Below the pieces are notes generated by a model. That model saw only the letters and a program-made list of their open reading frames with translations, did no database searches and was not told the DNA's origin. The position numbers and the translations under genes are program-made. Shown here in pieces: positions 7,887-16,191 of a stretch of 64,000 nt of DNA. Source of the DNA: Aquibacillus halophilus (lineage in GTDB: Bacteria; Bacillota; Bacilli; Bacillales; Amphibacillaceae); contig NZ_WJNG01000012.1 in NCBI RefSeq assembly GCF_009649745.1, positions 33,231 through 97,230 on the forward strand, given 5' to 3'. Every line of letters begins with the position of its first letter. Within the stretch, counting starts at the first letter, position 1.

Positions 7887-7900
7887 CCTTTAATTAAAGG
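7887..7900. promoter_or_regulatory. Perfect palindrome upstream of the ABM gene
   Basis: CCTTTAATTAAAGG is a 14-base perfect palindrome 53 bases before the ATG at 7953. It has no T-tail, so an operator is more likely than a terminator. The regulator is unknown. Confidence 0.4.
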
Positions 7901-7952
7901 CGGAAGTTCAAACTATATTTGATATCACATTTTTTAAAAAAGGGGTTATGTA

Positions 7953-8240
7953 ATGATCTTAGAAGCCGTTATGCTTCAGGTTAAAAAAGGCATGGAACAA
8001 GAATATGAATTGGCATTTGAAAAGGCATCTAAGATTATCTCATCAATGAAGGGGTACATATCACATGATTTGCAACGTTGCATAGAAAACGAGGGAAAAT
8101 ATCTACTTCTAGTGAAATGGGAAACAATAGAAGACCATACAATTGGGTTTAGACAGTCTAATGAATATGAAGAATGGAAAAAACAATTGCATCACTTTTA
8201 TGATCCATTTCCAATTGTAGAACATTTTGAAAGAGTTTAA
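7953..8240 (+). CDS. Antibiotic biosynthesis monooxygenase (ABM) domain protein
   Basis: The 95-residue protein is one ABM (dimeric alpha/beta barrel) domain: a first strand LEAVMLQVKKG, helices, the core LLLVKWETIEDH and a final strand IVEHFERV. Family members include heme-degrading and quinone-forming monooxygenases, but many are uncharacterised. Heme-binding residues cannot be assigned with confidence. An unusual perfect palindrome lies just upstream. Its neighbour is mhqD, a quinone-stress gene, which fits a role with aromatic compounds; this is inference. Confidence 0.78.
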   Translation: MILEAVMLQVKKGMEQEYELAFEKASKIISSMKGYISHDLQRCIENEGKYLLLVKWETIEDHTIGFRQSNEYEEWKKQLHHFYDPFPIVEHFERV

Positions 8241-8292
8241 CTTAATCGAGAACCATGATAATTGACAAAGAAAAACTGTACTTTTATAATTG

Positions 8293-8306
8293 TCTTGAAT
8301 TCAAGA
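8293..8306. promoter_or_regulatory. MhqR-type operator before mhqD
   Basis: TCTTGAATTCAAGA is a perfect palindrome inside a longer TATCTTGAA-type repeat, like the published MhqR operator of B. subtilis (TATCTCGAA half-sites). Nearly the same repeat stands at 56730-56747 before a ring-cleaving dioxygenase gene. Confidence 0.65.
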
Positions 8307-8360
8307 TAAAGTAAAAAAAGTGTTTTTGTGAATAGGATAAAATTAAAAGGAGGTACCATA

Positions 8361-8969
8361 ATGAAACACATATTTAGAGAAGGCTCAGACAAGTCTAAGC
8401 CGGTACTACTTTTGTTGCACGGGACAGGAGGTACTGAACAAGACCTCTTACCTCTCGGTGACATGATTGATTCTACGGCATCAGTTTTAAGTGTTCGAGG
8501 TAACGTGTCTGAAAATGGGATGCCAAGATATTTCCGTCGAATTGCTGAGGGCGTTTTTGACGAAGAGGATCTGATTTTCCGGACAAAGGAACTTAATGAA
8601 TTTTTAGGTGAGGCTGCTGAGAAGTATCAATTTAATCGTAACAATATTATCGCTATTGGCTATTCAAATGGTGCCAATATTGCTGGTAGTTTATTGTTCC
8701 ATTACGAAAATGCTTTAAAGGGAGCGATGCTTCACCATCCAATGGTTCCAAGACGAGGCGTAGAATTACCTAACTTGGCGGGCTTGCCCGTTTTCATCTC
8801 AGCAGGTGAAAATGATCCGATTTGTCCAGCTCAAGAGACAAAGGACCTAGACGAATTATTGTCTAAGGCTGGAGCAACAGTTGAAGTTCACTGGGAAAAT
8901 AATGGACATCAATTAACTCAAACAGAAGTATCGGCAGCTGCTGATTGGTATAACAATTACATCAAGTAA
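8361..8969 (+). CDS. mhqD: MhqD-like carboxylesterase/phospholipase
   Basis: The 202-residue alpha/beta hydrolase has HGTGG near the start (oxyanion hole), nucleophile Ser102 in GYSNG, Asp152 in GENDP and His183 in NNGHQL. It closely resembles B. subtilis MhqD, which belongs to the MhqR regulon induced by hydroquinones and catechols. The ATG at 8361 follows AAAAGGAGG; an upstream GTG in frame lacks such a site. An MhqR-type palindrome lies 55 bases upstream. A strong terminator follows, so the gene is monocistronic here, unlike the B. subtilis mhqNOP arrangement. Confidence 0.9.
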   Translation: MKHIFREGSDKSKPVLLLLHGTGGTEQDLLPLGDMIDSTASVLSVRGNVSENGMPRYFRRIAEGVFDEEDLIFRTKELNEFLGEAAEKYQFNRNNIIAIGYSNGANIAGSLLFHYENALKGAMLHHPMVPRRGVELPNLAGLPVFISAGENDPICPAQETKDLDELLSKAGATVEVHWENNGHQLTQTEVSAAADWYNNYIK

Positions 8970-8971
8970 TG

Positions 8972-9010
8972 AAAAAAGAGCCGTTCTCCTTTGGATGACG
9001 GCTCTTTTTT
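8972..9010. terminator. Bidirectional terminator between mhqD and the HAD gene
   Basis: AAAAAAGAGCCGT (8972-8984) and ACGGCTCTTTTTT (8998-9010) pair perfectly. The flanking genes converge and both sides carry A/T runs. Confidence 0.92.
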
Positions 9011-9016
9011 TTCATT

Positions 9017-9805
9017 TTATTCAACTAATCCTAGAGACTTCAATCCATTAAAGATACCGGAGTTAGATACGTCAGTTGTACGATGTTTAGCGTGTTTAAA
9101 TAAAAGTGGATGTGCATTCCCCATTGCAAAACCCTCGCCCACAACCGTAAGCATTTCTTTATCATTCATACCATCACCAAAAGCAATTGCATTTTCAGGT
9201 GAAATACCTAAATGTTTCAGAACCTTTGATACAGCGTGACCTTTGTTAACACTTTCCCTTATGACATCAAAATCATTTCGCATTCCATCAGCGTGAACAG
9301 GGGAAAGGCGAAGATTTTCATTGGTTTCATAGAAGGACAGGTCTTCATCACCCAGATTCATCAGGCACATACTTAATATGTCTCCGTAGTTGTCATTCGT
9401 AAATTCAGCATTATTTTTAAAATGTAAAAACTCAATTATCTGTTTTGAAATTGGCGATTCAAGTGACAGGAAAAGGTTTTGTCTATTTGAGAAAAGTAGC
9501 ATCTCATGTCCTTTAGACCTAGCAATAGTTGTAAATTGTTCAACAATTGCGGGATTCATCGCCTCTTTAACTATTTCCTGATTATCGCAAATGGCAAAGG
9601 CACCGTTATAGCCGATAAAAGAATTAATATTTAATTCGTCTGCTAAATATGCAATTTCATGTACCGGTCTCCCAGTTGCTAGGAATACTTCAATACCTTT
9701 GTCTTGAATTTGTTGTATGGCAATTTTGGTTGATTGCTCGACACGGTCATCTTGAGTTAAAACAGTTCCGTCAATATCTAAAAAAACAGCTTGATATTTA
9801 GTCAT
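9017..9805 (-). CDS. Cof-type HAD phosphatase
   Basis: The 262-residue cytosolic phosphatase has the HAD nucleophile motif DIDGT (10-14), motif II ATGRP, and the Cof-family metal motif GDGMNDKEML near residue 210, followed by MGNAHP. Such proteins (B. subtilis YkrA, YitU, YcsE) hydrolyse sugar phosphates or FMN precursors; specificity cannot be told from sequence. It is a single gene with a shared terminator behind it. The intergenic stretch behind its start (9806-10080) holds nothing recognisable. Confidence 0.88.
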   Translation of the reverse strand: MTKYQAVFLDIDGTVLTQDDRVEQSTKIAIQQIQDKGIEVFLATGRPVHEIAYLADELNINSFIGYNGAFAICDNQEIVKEAMNPAIVEQFTTIARSKGHEMLLFSNRQNLFLSLESPISKQIIEFLHFKNNAEFTNDNYGDILSMCLMNLGDEDLSFYETNENLRLSPVHADGMRNDFDVIRESVNKGHAVSKVLKHLGISPENAIAFGDGMNDKEMLTVVGEGFAMGNAHPLLFKHAKHRTTDVSNSGIFNGLKSLGLVE

Positions 9806-10080
9806 GAATATCTCCTTACTAAAAGTTAATTTCCATTAATAATCTTACCATAAATTGATGGGGTGAAAAGAAGTTGAGTTGAGAAATTCTACAATATCAT
9901 TAACAAAAGTTAATTATCCTATTGGGTTTCAATGGTTGAAGGATTTGCTCGAATCGATTTTGATTCTCAGGTTAAACTAGATACACTTGTTTGTTTTTCA
10001 ATTCCATTTTGGAAGTATTTGTAATTTAAGGCTTTATGTCGGGATTCCTAGCTATTTATTTAAACAAATAGCTCGAAATA

Positions 10081-10089
10081 TGGTATAAT
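10081..10089 (+). promoter_or_regulatory. Extended -10 promoter for a small ORF
   Basis: TGGTATAAT is an extended -10 (TGN plus TATAAT) 23 bases before a TTG start. No good -35 is present, as is common for extended -10 promoters. Other copies of this motif occur at 26081 and 28957. Confidence 0.5.
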
Positions 10090-10111
10090 TATTTAGAAAG
10101 GGAGTGCCCGT

Positions 10112-10285
10112 TTGAAAAATACGAATAATCTGTTCGACAATGGTGAAACTGTGAACATTCAAAAGACCGGTGAGTTAGTCACGATTTCAAAATGGCAATA
10201 TGTAAAACACATGAAAAAGTATTCTTATATTGTTAATGAGCATCCGAGTACTTTTTTCTTTGAGGAAGAACTTAAAAAAGCTTAG
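10112..10285 (+). CDS. Small protein of unknown function (57 residues)
   Basis: A TTG at 10112 follows AAAGGGAG by 7 bases and opens a frame of 57 residues ending KKA. The peptide is mixed: an N-terminal polar part, VTISKWQYVKHMKKYSYIV in the middle, and an acidic end FFFEEELKKA. It has no signal peptide or membrane segment. The gene has its own extended -10 promoter and its own terminator, which makes it much more credible than its size alone. I do not recognise the family. Confidence 0.62.
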   Translation: MKNTNNLFDNGETVNIQKTGELVTISKWQYVKHMKKYSYIVNEHPSTFFFEEELKKA

Positions 10286-10312
10286 CTTAGTTTTCTCACC
10301 TAAAACTATTAT

Positions 10313-10340
10313 CGCTTAGGATTTTATTGAATCCTAGGCG
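10313..10340 (+). terminator. Terminator after the 57-residue gene
   Basis: CGCTTAGGATT (10313-10323) pairs with AATCCTAGGCG (10330-10340) with one G-U pair, then a T-rich tail. The following stretch to 10608 holds no other feature I can support. Confidence 0.8.
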
Positions 10341-10608
10341 TTTTTATTTTACTTCAAAATTCAGGCCAATCTTATAATGAAATTTATGGTATCCTTTTAT
10401 TTAGGAGAAGTAGAGCATAAATAGTATAGGATGTTTGTTTAAAAACATCAAGAACAATAAAATTGGTCTGCCAATATATGAGTGGAGACATTACTAATCT
10501 ATAACCTTATATACTTAACGGAAAGAAATTACATCGTTCAAAGAACGTGTTTCGATTGATAAAACTAGTATATAGGAATTGCAAAGCAACTACATATTTT
10601 TTTGAAAA

Positions 10609-11376
10609 ATGCTATGCGAGGTGATTATTATATTTGAGCTATCATTACTACAATGGTTAATAGTTATTTTAAGCGCAATTTTTATCGGTTTTACCAAAAC
10701 AGGTGTCTCGAGCTTGGGGATATTAGTGGTTACAATCTTGATGTATGTATTTCCAGCAAAAGAATCTGTTGGTATTTTGCTACCGTTACTTATTGTCGGT
10801 GACATATTTGCGGTTATTTATTATCGCAGAAGTGTAGTCTGGAATTACCTAATATCATTAATTCCATGGGTGCTAATAGGTATCCTTATTGGATATTTTG
10901 TTTTAGATCAAGTGAATAGTGATCAGTTAAAACCGATCATTGGTGCTTTAGTCCTTGCATTGATTATTTTACACGTGAGTCGAGAGCGACTAGGTGAGAG
11001 ATTTAATCAAATGCTACCTAAATCCTTAGGTTTCACGCTACTAATGGGTGTGCTGGCAGGATTCACTACGATGATTGGTAATGCAGCAGGAGGAGTTATG
11101 GCTGTATATTTACTGGTAAAAGGGTTGCCAAAACGCGAATTTATAGGTACAGGAGCCTGGTTCTTTTTGTTTGTTAATTTAATTAAAGTACCATTTTATA
11201 TCTCTTTAGGACTAATTACGTTTGAGTCTATCTCGTTTAATCTATGGTTGGTGCCTACTATCATTGTTGGAGCTTTTATTGGTGTAAAAGTCTTACCATT
11301 AATACCTCAAAAAACCTTCCAAATATTAATTTTAGCCTTTGCAGCAATTGGCGCGTTACGGTTACTTTTTGTCTAA
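10609..11376 (+). CDS. TauE/SafE family membrane transporter
   Basis: The protein of about 255 residues is a TauE/SafE transporter, a family that exports sulfite or sulfoacetate and related anions. It has seven to eight hydrophobic helices in two halves, the first with GFTKTGVSSLG and the second with GFTTMIGNAAGG, the repeated family signature. The start is uncertain. The ATG at 10609 has no ribosome site. A good GAGGTGA lies at 10618-10624, but the in-frame codons at the right distance after it are ATT and ATA; a GTG at 10621 is inside it. A terminator follows. Confidence 0.82.
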   Translation: MLCEVIIIFELSLLQWLIVILSAIFIGFTKTGVSSLGILVVTILMYVFPAKESVGILLPLLIVGDIFAVIYYRRSVVWNYLISLIPWVLIGILIGYFVLDQVNSDQLKPIIGALVLALIILHVSRERLGERFNQMLPKSLGFTLLMGVLAGFTTMIGNAAGGVMAVYLLVKGLPKREFIGTGAWFFLFVNLIKVPFYISLGLITFESISFNLWLVPTIIVGAFIGVKVLPLIPQKTFQILILAFAAIGALRLLFV

Positions 11377-11400
11377 TTTTTGAATTATATCCTTCATTTT

Positions 11401-11424
11401 AAAACAGCTGATACTAGCTGTTTT
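11401..11424 (+). terminator. Terminator after the TauE gene
   Basis: AAAACAGCT (11401-11409) pairs with AGCTGTTTT (11416-11424), followed by more T residues. Confidence 0.85.
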
Positions 11425-11521
11425 TTTGTTTTACTTTTTTAATGAGCTTAAGAGATTACTTCGTATTAACCCTTATGAATAGGAAAAGGAGAGATGTTTA
11501 AAATAGAATAAAATCTAACCG

Positions 11522-11582
11522 TTGACAAGCTTGTATATACAAGATACAATGAAAACGCAAACAAGATACTTGTATATACAAG
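11522..11582 (+). promoter_or_regulatory. tre promoter with two TreR operators and a cre
   Basis: TTGACA (11522-11527) and TACAAT (11545-11550) are 17 bases apart. The palindrome CTTGTATATACAAG, the known TreR operator, fills the spacer (11530-11543) and occurs again at 11569-11582. Between them TGAAAACGCAAACA (11550-11563) matches the cre consensus at 13 of 14 positions and lies at the expected transcription start. Together they predict induction by trehalose-6-phosphate and repression by CcpA. Confidence 0.93.
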
Positions 11583-11622
11583 TTGAATAAGATAATTATA
11601 AAAAGACACAGGGGGCATACAC

Positions 11623-13092
11623 ATGGGTAAGTATAAAGATTCAGCAGAGGAATTGCTGGAGCACATTGGTGGTAGTGACAATATCTCTGTTGTTACACAC
11701 TGTGCTACGAGAATGCGATTCGTATTAAATGATCCAAAAAAAGCAGATGCAGAAAAGATTGAAAATATTGATCTCGTTAAGGGAACATTTACAAATGCGG
11801 GACAATTTCAGGTCATTATTGGAAATGAAGTTGCGACCTTTTATAATGAGTTCGCTAAAATGGCTGGAGTCGGAGATACATCGAAGGATGAAGCAAAGGT
11901 AGCAGCGAAACAGAACATGAACTTCATTCAAAGGCTGATTTCACATCTTGCAGATATTTTTACTCCATTAATTCCAGCACTGGTTGTCGGTGGTCTTATT
12001 CTAGGTTTTAGAAACGTTATTGGCAGTATTGGAATGTTTACTGAGGCAGGTAACTTTAGTTTTGCGATGTTTGGTGAAGAAAATGCCCTTACATTAGTAG
12101 ATATATCTCAGTTCTGGGCAGGTACTCATGCATTTTTATGGTTAATTGGTGAAGCAATTTTTCATTTCTTACCGGTTGGAATTACGTGGGCAATATCAAG
12201 AAAAATGGGAACGACACAAATTCTTGGAATTGTACTTGGTATTACCCTTGTTTCTCCTCAGCTACTTAACGCATATGGTGTTCCAGGAGCAGAAGATATA
12301 CCATTTTGGGATTTTGGGTTTGCACAGGTAGAAATGATTGGGTACCAGGCGCAAGTTATCCCAGCAATACTTGCTGGTTTTGTCCTTGCATACTTAGAAC
12401 TTGGATTACGTAAAGTTATTCCAAATGTTATTTCAATGATTTTTGTGCCATTCTTTGCATTAATCCCGGCAGTTTTAATTGCACATGTTGTACTTGGTCC
12501 TATTGGCTGGACTATGGGTTCTTGGATTTCTAATGTGGTTTATTCAGGACTAACTTCATCAGTTGGTTGGTTATTTGCTGCAATATTTGGTTTTGCTTAT
12601 GCACCACTAGTTATTACTGGTCTACATCACATGACTAACGCGATTGATTTACAGTTAATGAGTGAATTTGGTGGTACGAATCTTTGGCCAATGATTGCCC
12701 TTTCTAATATTGCGCAAGGTTCAGCTGTTGTGGCAATGATTATTTTAAATAGAAAAGATGAAAAGGAACAGCAGGTATCTGTTCCAGCAGCAATTTCTTG
12801 TTATCTTGGTGTAACAGAGCCAGCCATGTTTGGTATTAACTTGAAATATGTTTTTCCATTTTTAGCTGCCATGATTGGATCCTCTGTTGCAGCTGTAATC
12901 TCAGTAGGTAGTAATGTTATGGCTAACTCGATTGGTGTTGGTGGGATACCAGGAATCTTATCGATTCAGGTTCAATATATGATAATCTTCTTCATTGCAA
13001 TGATAGTAGCTATTGTTGTGCCAATGTTGTTAACCTTTGCTCTGGCAAAAACAAAAATGGGTGTTAACGCATATAAGCGACTTGGAAAATAA
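11623..13092 (+). CDS. treP: Trehalose-specific PTS EIIBC component
   Basis: The 489-residue membrane permease imports trehalose as trehalose-6-phosphate. The N-terminal EIIB domain has the phosphorylated cysteine C27 in VVTHCATRMRF; about ten membrane helices of the EIIC domain follow, including the GLHHMTNAIDLQ and GVTEPAMFGI loops of the sugar site. There is no EIIA domain at the C-terminus, which fits the separate EIIA gene at the end of this operon. Start ATG after GGGGGC. First gene of treP-treA-treR-EIIA, controlled by TreR and CcpA sites. Confidence 0.95.
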   Translation: MGKYKDSAEELLEHIGGSDNISVVTHCATRMRFVLNDPKKADAEKIENIDLVKGTFTNAGQFQVIIGNEVATFYNEFAKMAGVGDTSKDEAKVAAKQNMNFIQRLISHLADIFTPLIPALVVGGLILGFRNVIGSIGMFTEAGNFSFAMFGEENALTLVDISQFWAGTHAFLWLIGEAIFHFLPVGITWAISRKMGTTQILGIVLGITLVSPQLLNAYGVPGAEDIPFWDFGFAQVEMIGYQAQVIPAILAGFVLAYLELGLRKVIPNVISMIFVPFFALIPAVLIAHVVLGPIGWTMGSWISNVVYSGLTSSVGWLFAAIFGFAYAPLVITGLHHMTNAIDLQLMSEFGGTNLWPMIALSNIAQGSAVVAMIILNRKDEKEQQVSVPAAISCYLGVTEPAMFGINLKYVFPFLAAMIGSSVAAVISVGSNVMANSIGVGGIPGILSIQVQYMIIFFIAMIVAIVVPMLLTFALAKTKMGVNAYKRLGK

Positions 13093-13108
13093 TCAATATT
13101 CTAAGAAA

Positions 13109-13141
13109 AATAGCAACCAGAGAACTAAACTGGTTGCTATT
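13109..13141 (+). terminator. Intercistronic hairpin between treP and treA
   Basis: AATAGCAACCAG (13109-13120) and CTGGTTGCTATT (13130-13141) form a perfect 12-pair stem. No T-run follows, so it may stabilise the treP message or cause partial termination rather than end the operon. Confidence 0.6.
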
Positions 13142-13179
13142 CCAATTTCAAATCATGAGTGAACAGGCAGGTGTACATA

Positions 13180-14862
13180 ATGAATGAACCATGGTGGAAG
13201 AAAGCCGTAGTATATCAAATTTATCCAAAAAGCTTTAATGATACAACAGGAAATGGTGTTGGAGATATCCAAGGGATTATCGAAAAATTAGATTACCTCA
13301 AAGAGCTTGGCGTGGATGTTCTTTGGTTAACGCCTATTTATGACTCACCTCAGCGGGATAATGGTTATGATATTAGTGATTATTATAGTATTTATGAACA
13401 ATATGGTTCAATGGAGGATTTTGATCAATTGCTGGATGCTACGCATAAACGTGGCATGAAAATAATCATGGACATTGTGATCAACCATACATCAATAGAG
13501 CATGACTGGTTTCATCAATCGATGTCATCAAAAGATAATCCATATCGTGACTTCTATATTTGGAAAGACGGGGAAGACGGGAAGCCACCAACGAATTGGG
13601 CTTCTAAATTTGGTGGGTCAGCTTGGCGCTATGATGAAACCACAGGGCAATATTACTTGCATTTATTTGATGTTACCCAAGCAGACTTAAATTGGGAAAA
13701 TGAAGAAATGCGAAAAGCTGTCTATCAGATGATGGACTATTGGCTTAGAAAAGGTGTTGATGGGTTCCGCCTCGATGTAATTAATTTGATTTCAAAAGAC
13801 CAAGACTTTCCAAACGATGATGGTTCCGTTGCTCCTGGTGATGGCCGCAAATTTTATACAGATGGACCACGTGTTCACGAATTTTTTCGTGAGATGAATG
13901 ACGAGGTTTTCTCTAACTTTGACATTATGACAGTCGGTGAAATGTCATCAACAACAATTGATAATTGTATTAAATACACAAATCCAGAGCGTAATGAATT
14001 AAACATGACATTTAATTTTCATCATCTAAAAGTGGACTACCCAAATGGGGAGAAGTGGACAAAAGCAAATTTTGATTTCCATGAGCTAAAAGAAATACTA
14101 TCAACTTGGCAAGTGGAAATGCACAAGGGTGGAGGATGGAATGCATTATTTTGGTGCAATCATGATCAGCCTCGTGTAGTTTCACGGTTTGGAGATGATC
14201 AAAGGTATCATAATAAATCAGCTAAGATGCTGGCAACCACGATTCATATGATGAAGGGAACTCCTTACATTTATCAGGGAGAAGAGTTCGGAATGACCAA
14301 TCCTAACTTTAATGACATCGAGGACTATCGTGACGTGGAATCATTAAATATGTATAACATGAAAAAACAAGAAGGTATGTCAGATCAGGCTATTATCGAG
14401 ATTTTAAAACAGAAGTCAAGGGACAACTCTAGAACACCAGTTCAGTGGAATGATAATACAAACGCAGGCTTTACTAACGGAACTCCTTGGATAAATATAG
14501 CTGAGAACTATAAGGAGGTAAATGCAGAACAAGCAATAGCAGAAAAGGATTCAATTTTCTATCACTATCAAAGATTAATTCGGTTAAGGAAAGAATACGA
14601 TGTGGTAACAGATGGAGACTATCAGTTGATTTTAGGCGGTCAAGATGATACTTTTGCTTATGTACGAAGCAATAAAAAAGAGAAATTACTTGTAATCAAT
14701 AACTTCTATGGCAGAGAGACTAGTTTTGAATTACCAGATACAGTAAATATTAATGGATATACAAGTAAATTGTTATTGTCGAACTACCATGATTCATCAG
14801 ATGAAATAAAGCATAAAAGATTAAGGCCATATGAATCGATTGTTTACCACCTAACAAAATAA
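13180..14862 (+). CDS. treA: Trehalose-6-phosphate hydrolase (alpha,alpha-phosphotrehalase)
   Basis: The 560-residue GH13 enzyme splits trehalose-6-phosphate into glucose and glucose-6-phosphate in the cytosol. Start ATG 13180 sits behind AGGCAGGTG and gives the usual N-terminus WWKKAVVYQIYPKSF. The catalytic set is visible: nucleophile Asp199 in FRLDV, acid/base Glu254 in TVGEM, and Asp329 in NHDQPR. The length is normal for the family. It lies 87 bases after treP, and treR follows after 15 bases. Confidence 0.96.
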   Translation: MNEPWWKKAVVYQIYPKSFNDTTGNGVGDIQGIIEKLDYLKELGVDVLWLTPIYDSPQRDNGYDISDYYSIYEQYGSMEDFDQLLDATHKRGMKIIMDIVINHTSIEHDWFHQSMSSKDNPYRDFYIWKDGEDGKPPTNWASKFGGSAWRYDETTGQYYLHLFDVTQADLNWENEEMRKAVYQMMDYWLRKGVDGFRLDVINLISKDQDFPNDDGSVAPGDGRKFYTDGPRVHEFFREMNDEVFSNFDIMTVGEMSSTTIDNCIKYTNPERNELNMTFNFHHLKVDYPNGEKWTKANFDFHELKEILSTWQVEMHKGGGWNALFWCNHDQPRVVSRFGDDQRYHNKSAKMLATTIHMMKGTPYIYQGEEFGMTNPNFNDIEDYRDVESLNMYNMKKQEGMSDQAIIEILKQKSRDNSRTPVQWNDNTNAGFTNGTPWINIAENYKEVNAEQAIAEKDSIFYHYQRLIRLRKEYDVVTDGDYQLILGGQDDTFAYVRSNKKEKLLVINNFYGRETSFELPDTVNINGYTSKLLLSNYHDSSDEIKHKRLRPYESIVYHLTK

Positions 14863-14877
14863 TTGGAGATAGCTGTT

Positions 14878-15591
14878 ATGGAGAATAAATATTTATCTAT
14901 TTACAATCAAATTTCTGACCAAATTAAAAAGGGGGAAATGGAACCAGACACACTTCTCCCATCTGAAAATGAGCTCACAACTCTTTATGACACATCTAGG
15001 GAGACGATTCGTAAGGCGTTAAATCTTTTATCCCAAAATGGATTCATACAAAAGGTAAGAGGTAAGGGTTCGATTGTTATTGATGTAAATAAGTTTGATT
15101 TTCCTGTTTCTGGCTTAGTGAGTTTTAAGGAATTGGCACAGAAAATAGACAATAAGGTTAGAACAATTGTAAAAGAATTCTCATTGGTTAAACCGGATGA
15201 ACATGTTAAACAACAGCTTAATTTAACTAGTAAGGATTTGGTATGGAAGGTAGTAAGAGTTAGGGAAATAAGTGATGAGAAAATAATTTTAGATAAGGAT
15301 TATCTGGTTAAAAAATATGTTCCAGGATTAACAGAAGAAATTTGCGCTGATTCTATCTATAGCTATTTAGAAAATGATCTCAATCTTACAATTAGTTTTG
15401 CTAAAAAGGAAATCATAGTTATTGAACCGACTGAAGAGGATCGCAATTTACTTGACCTTGAAGGATTTCAAAATATTGTTGTCATAAAAAACTATGTTTA
15501 CTTTGACGATGCTAGCTTATTTCAATATACTGAATCGAGACACCGACCAGATAAATTTCGATTTGTAGATTTTGCACGAAGAAATCATTAG
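14878..15591 (+). CDS. treR: Trehalose operon repressor, GntR/UTRA family
   Basis: The 237-residue regulator has a GntR winged helix (LPSENELTTLYDTSRETIRKAL in the first 55 residues, given in two parts: LPSENELTTLYD and TSRETIRKAL) and a C-terminal UTRA effector domain that in TreR binds trehalose-6-phosphate. The ATG at 14878 follows TTGGAGAT; a TTG at 14863 is part of that ribosome site and not the start. Its operators CTTGTATATACAAG lie in the treP promoter, so the operon is autoregulated. Confidence 0.93.
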   Translation: MENKYLSIYNQISDQIKKGEMEPDTLLPSENELTTLYDTSRETIRKALNLLSQNGFIQKVRGKGSIVIDVNKFDFPVSGLVSFKELAQKIDNKVRTIVKEFSLVKPDEHVKQQLNLTSKDLVWKVVRVREISDEKIILDKDYLVKKYVPGLTEEICADSIYSYLENDLNLTISFAKKEIIVIEPTEEDRNLLDLEGFQNIVVIKNYVYFDDASLFQYTESRHRPDKFRFVDFARRNH

Positions 15592-15611
15592 AAAACTAAA
15601 GGAGTAATCTC

Positions 15612-16112
15612 ATGCTTAAAAATCTATTTGGTAAAAAGGAAAGTGTAGTAGAACATATTACAACCCCTATAAATGGAAAGATTGTAGATATTACAGATGT
15701 CCCGGACCCTGTTTTTTCAAAAAAAATGATGGGTGAAGGTATTGCAATTGAACCAACTGATGGTGAGGTAGTAAGCCCGGTTGATGCAGAGGTAGTTCAA
15801 GTCTTTCCTACCAAACATGCCGTAGGGTTAAAAACAAAATCAGGACTTGAAATATTAATTCACATTGGTTTAGAAACAGTAGGGTTAGAAGGTGAAGGTT
15901 TCGAAAGCTTTGTAAAAGCTGGTGACAAAGTCAAGCGCGGAGATAAACTAATAAGCTTTGATTTAGAAATAATTAAAGAAAAAGCAGTTAGTACGATATC
16001 TCCATTGATTCTGACCAATATGGATGAAGTAGTTGAGAGCGTGGAGAAAAATTTAGAGGAATCTGCAAAGACAACGGAGACAGAAATCCTTACAGTAACG
16101 CTAAAGAAATAG
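15612..16112 (+). CDS. Stand-alone PTS EIIA (glucose/Crr type)
   Basis: The 166-residue cytosolic protein is a single EIIA-Glc domain. The conserved histidines are His69 in FPTKHAVGL and the phosphorylated His84 in ILIHIGLETV; the GEGIAIEP and DGEVVSPVDAEV blocks match the family. It lies 20 bases after treR with AAGGAG before its ATG. In B. subtilis TreP borrows the EIIA of PtsG; here a dedicated EIIA is encoded in the tre operon and very likely feeds phosphate to the EIIB of TreP. It might also act in CcpA-type signalling, but that is inference. Confidence 0.93.
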   Translation: MLKNLFGKKESVVEHITTPINGKIVDITDVPDPVFSKKMMGEGIAIEPTDGEVVSPVDAEVVQVFPTKHAVGLKTKSGLEILIHIGLETVGLEGEGFESFVKAGDKVKRGDKLISFDLEIIKEKAVSTISPLILTNMDEVVESVEKNLEESAKTTETEILTVTLKK

Positions 16113-16118
16113 GGATTT

Positions 16119-16145
16119 AAGAGGAGCGAATTATTCGCTTCTCTT
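16119..16145 (+). terminator. Terminator of the tre operon
   Basis: AAGAGGAGCGAA (16119-16130) pairs with TTCGCTTCTCTT (16134-16145) with one G-U pair. The T-tail is short. Confidence 0.65.
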
Positions 16146-16191
16146 ATTTGATAAATACGCGTTTAGTGGTTTCTACTTTTTGTAAAGTATA

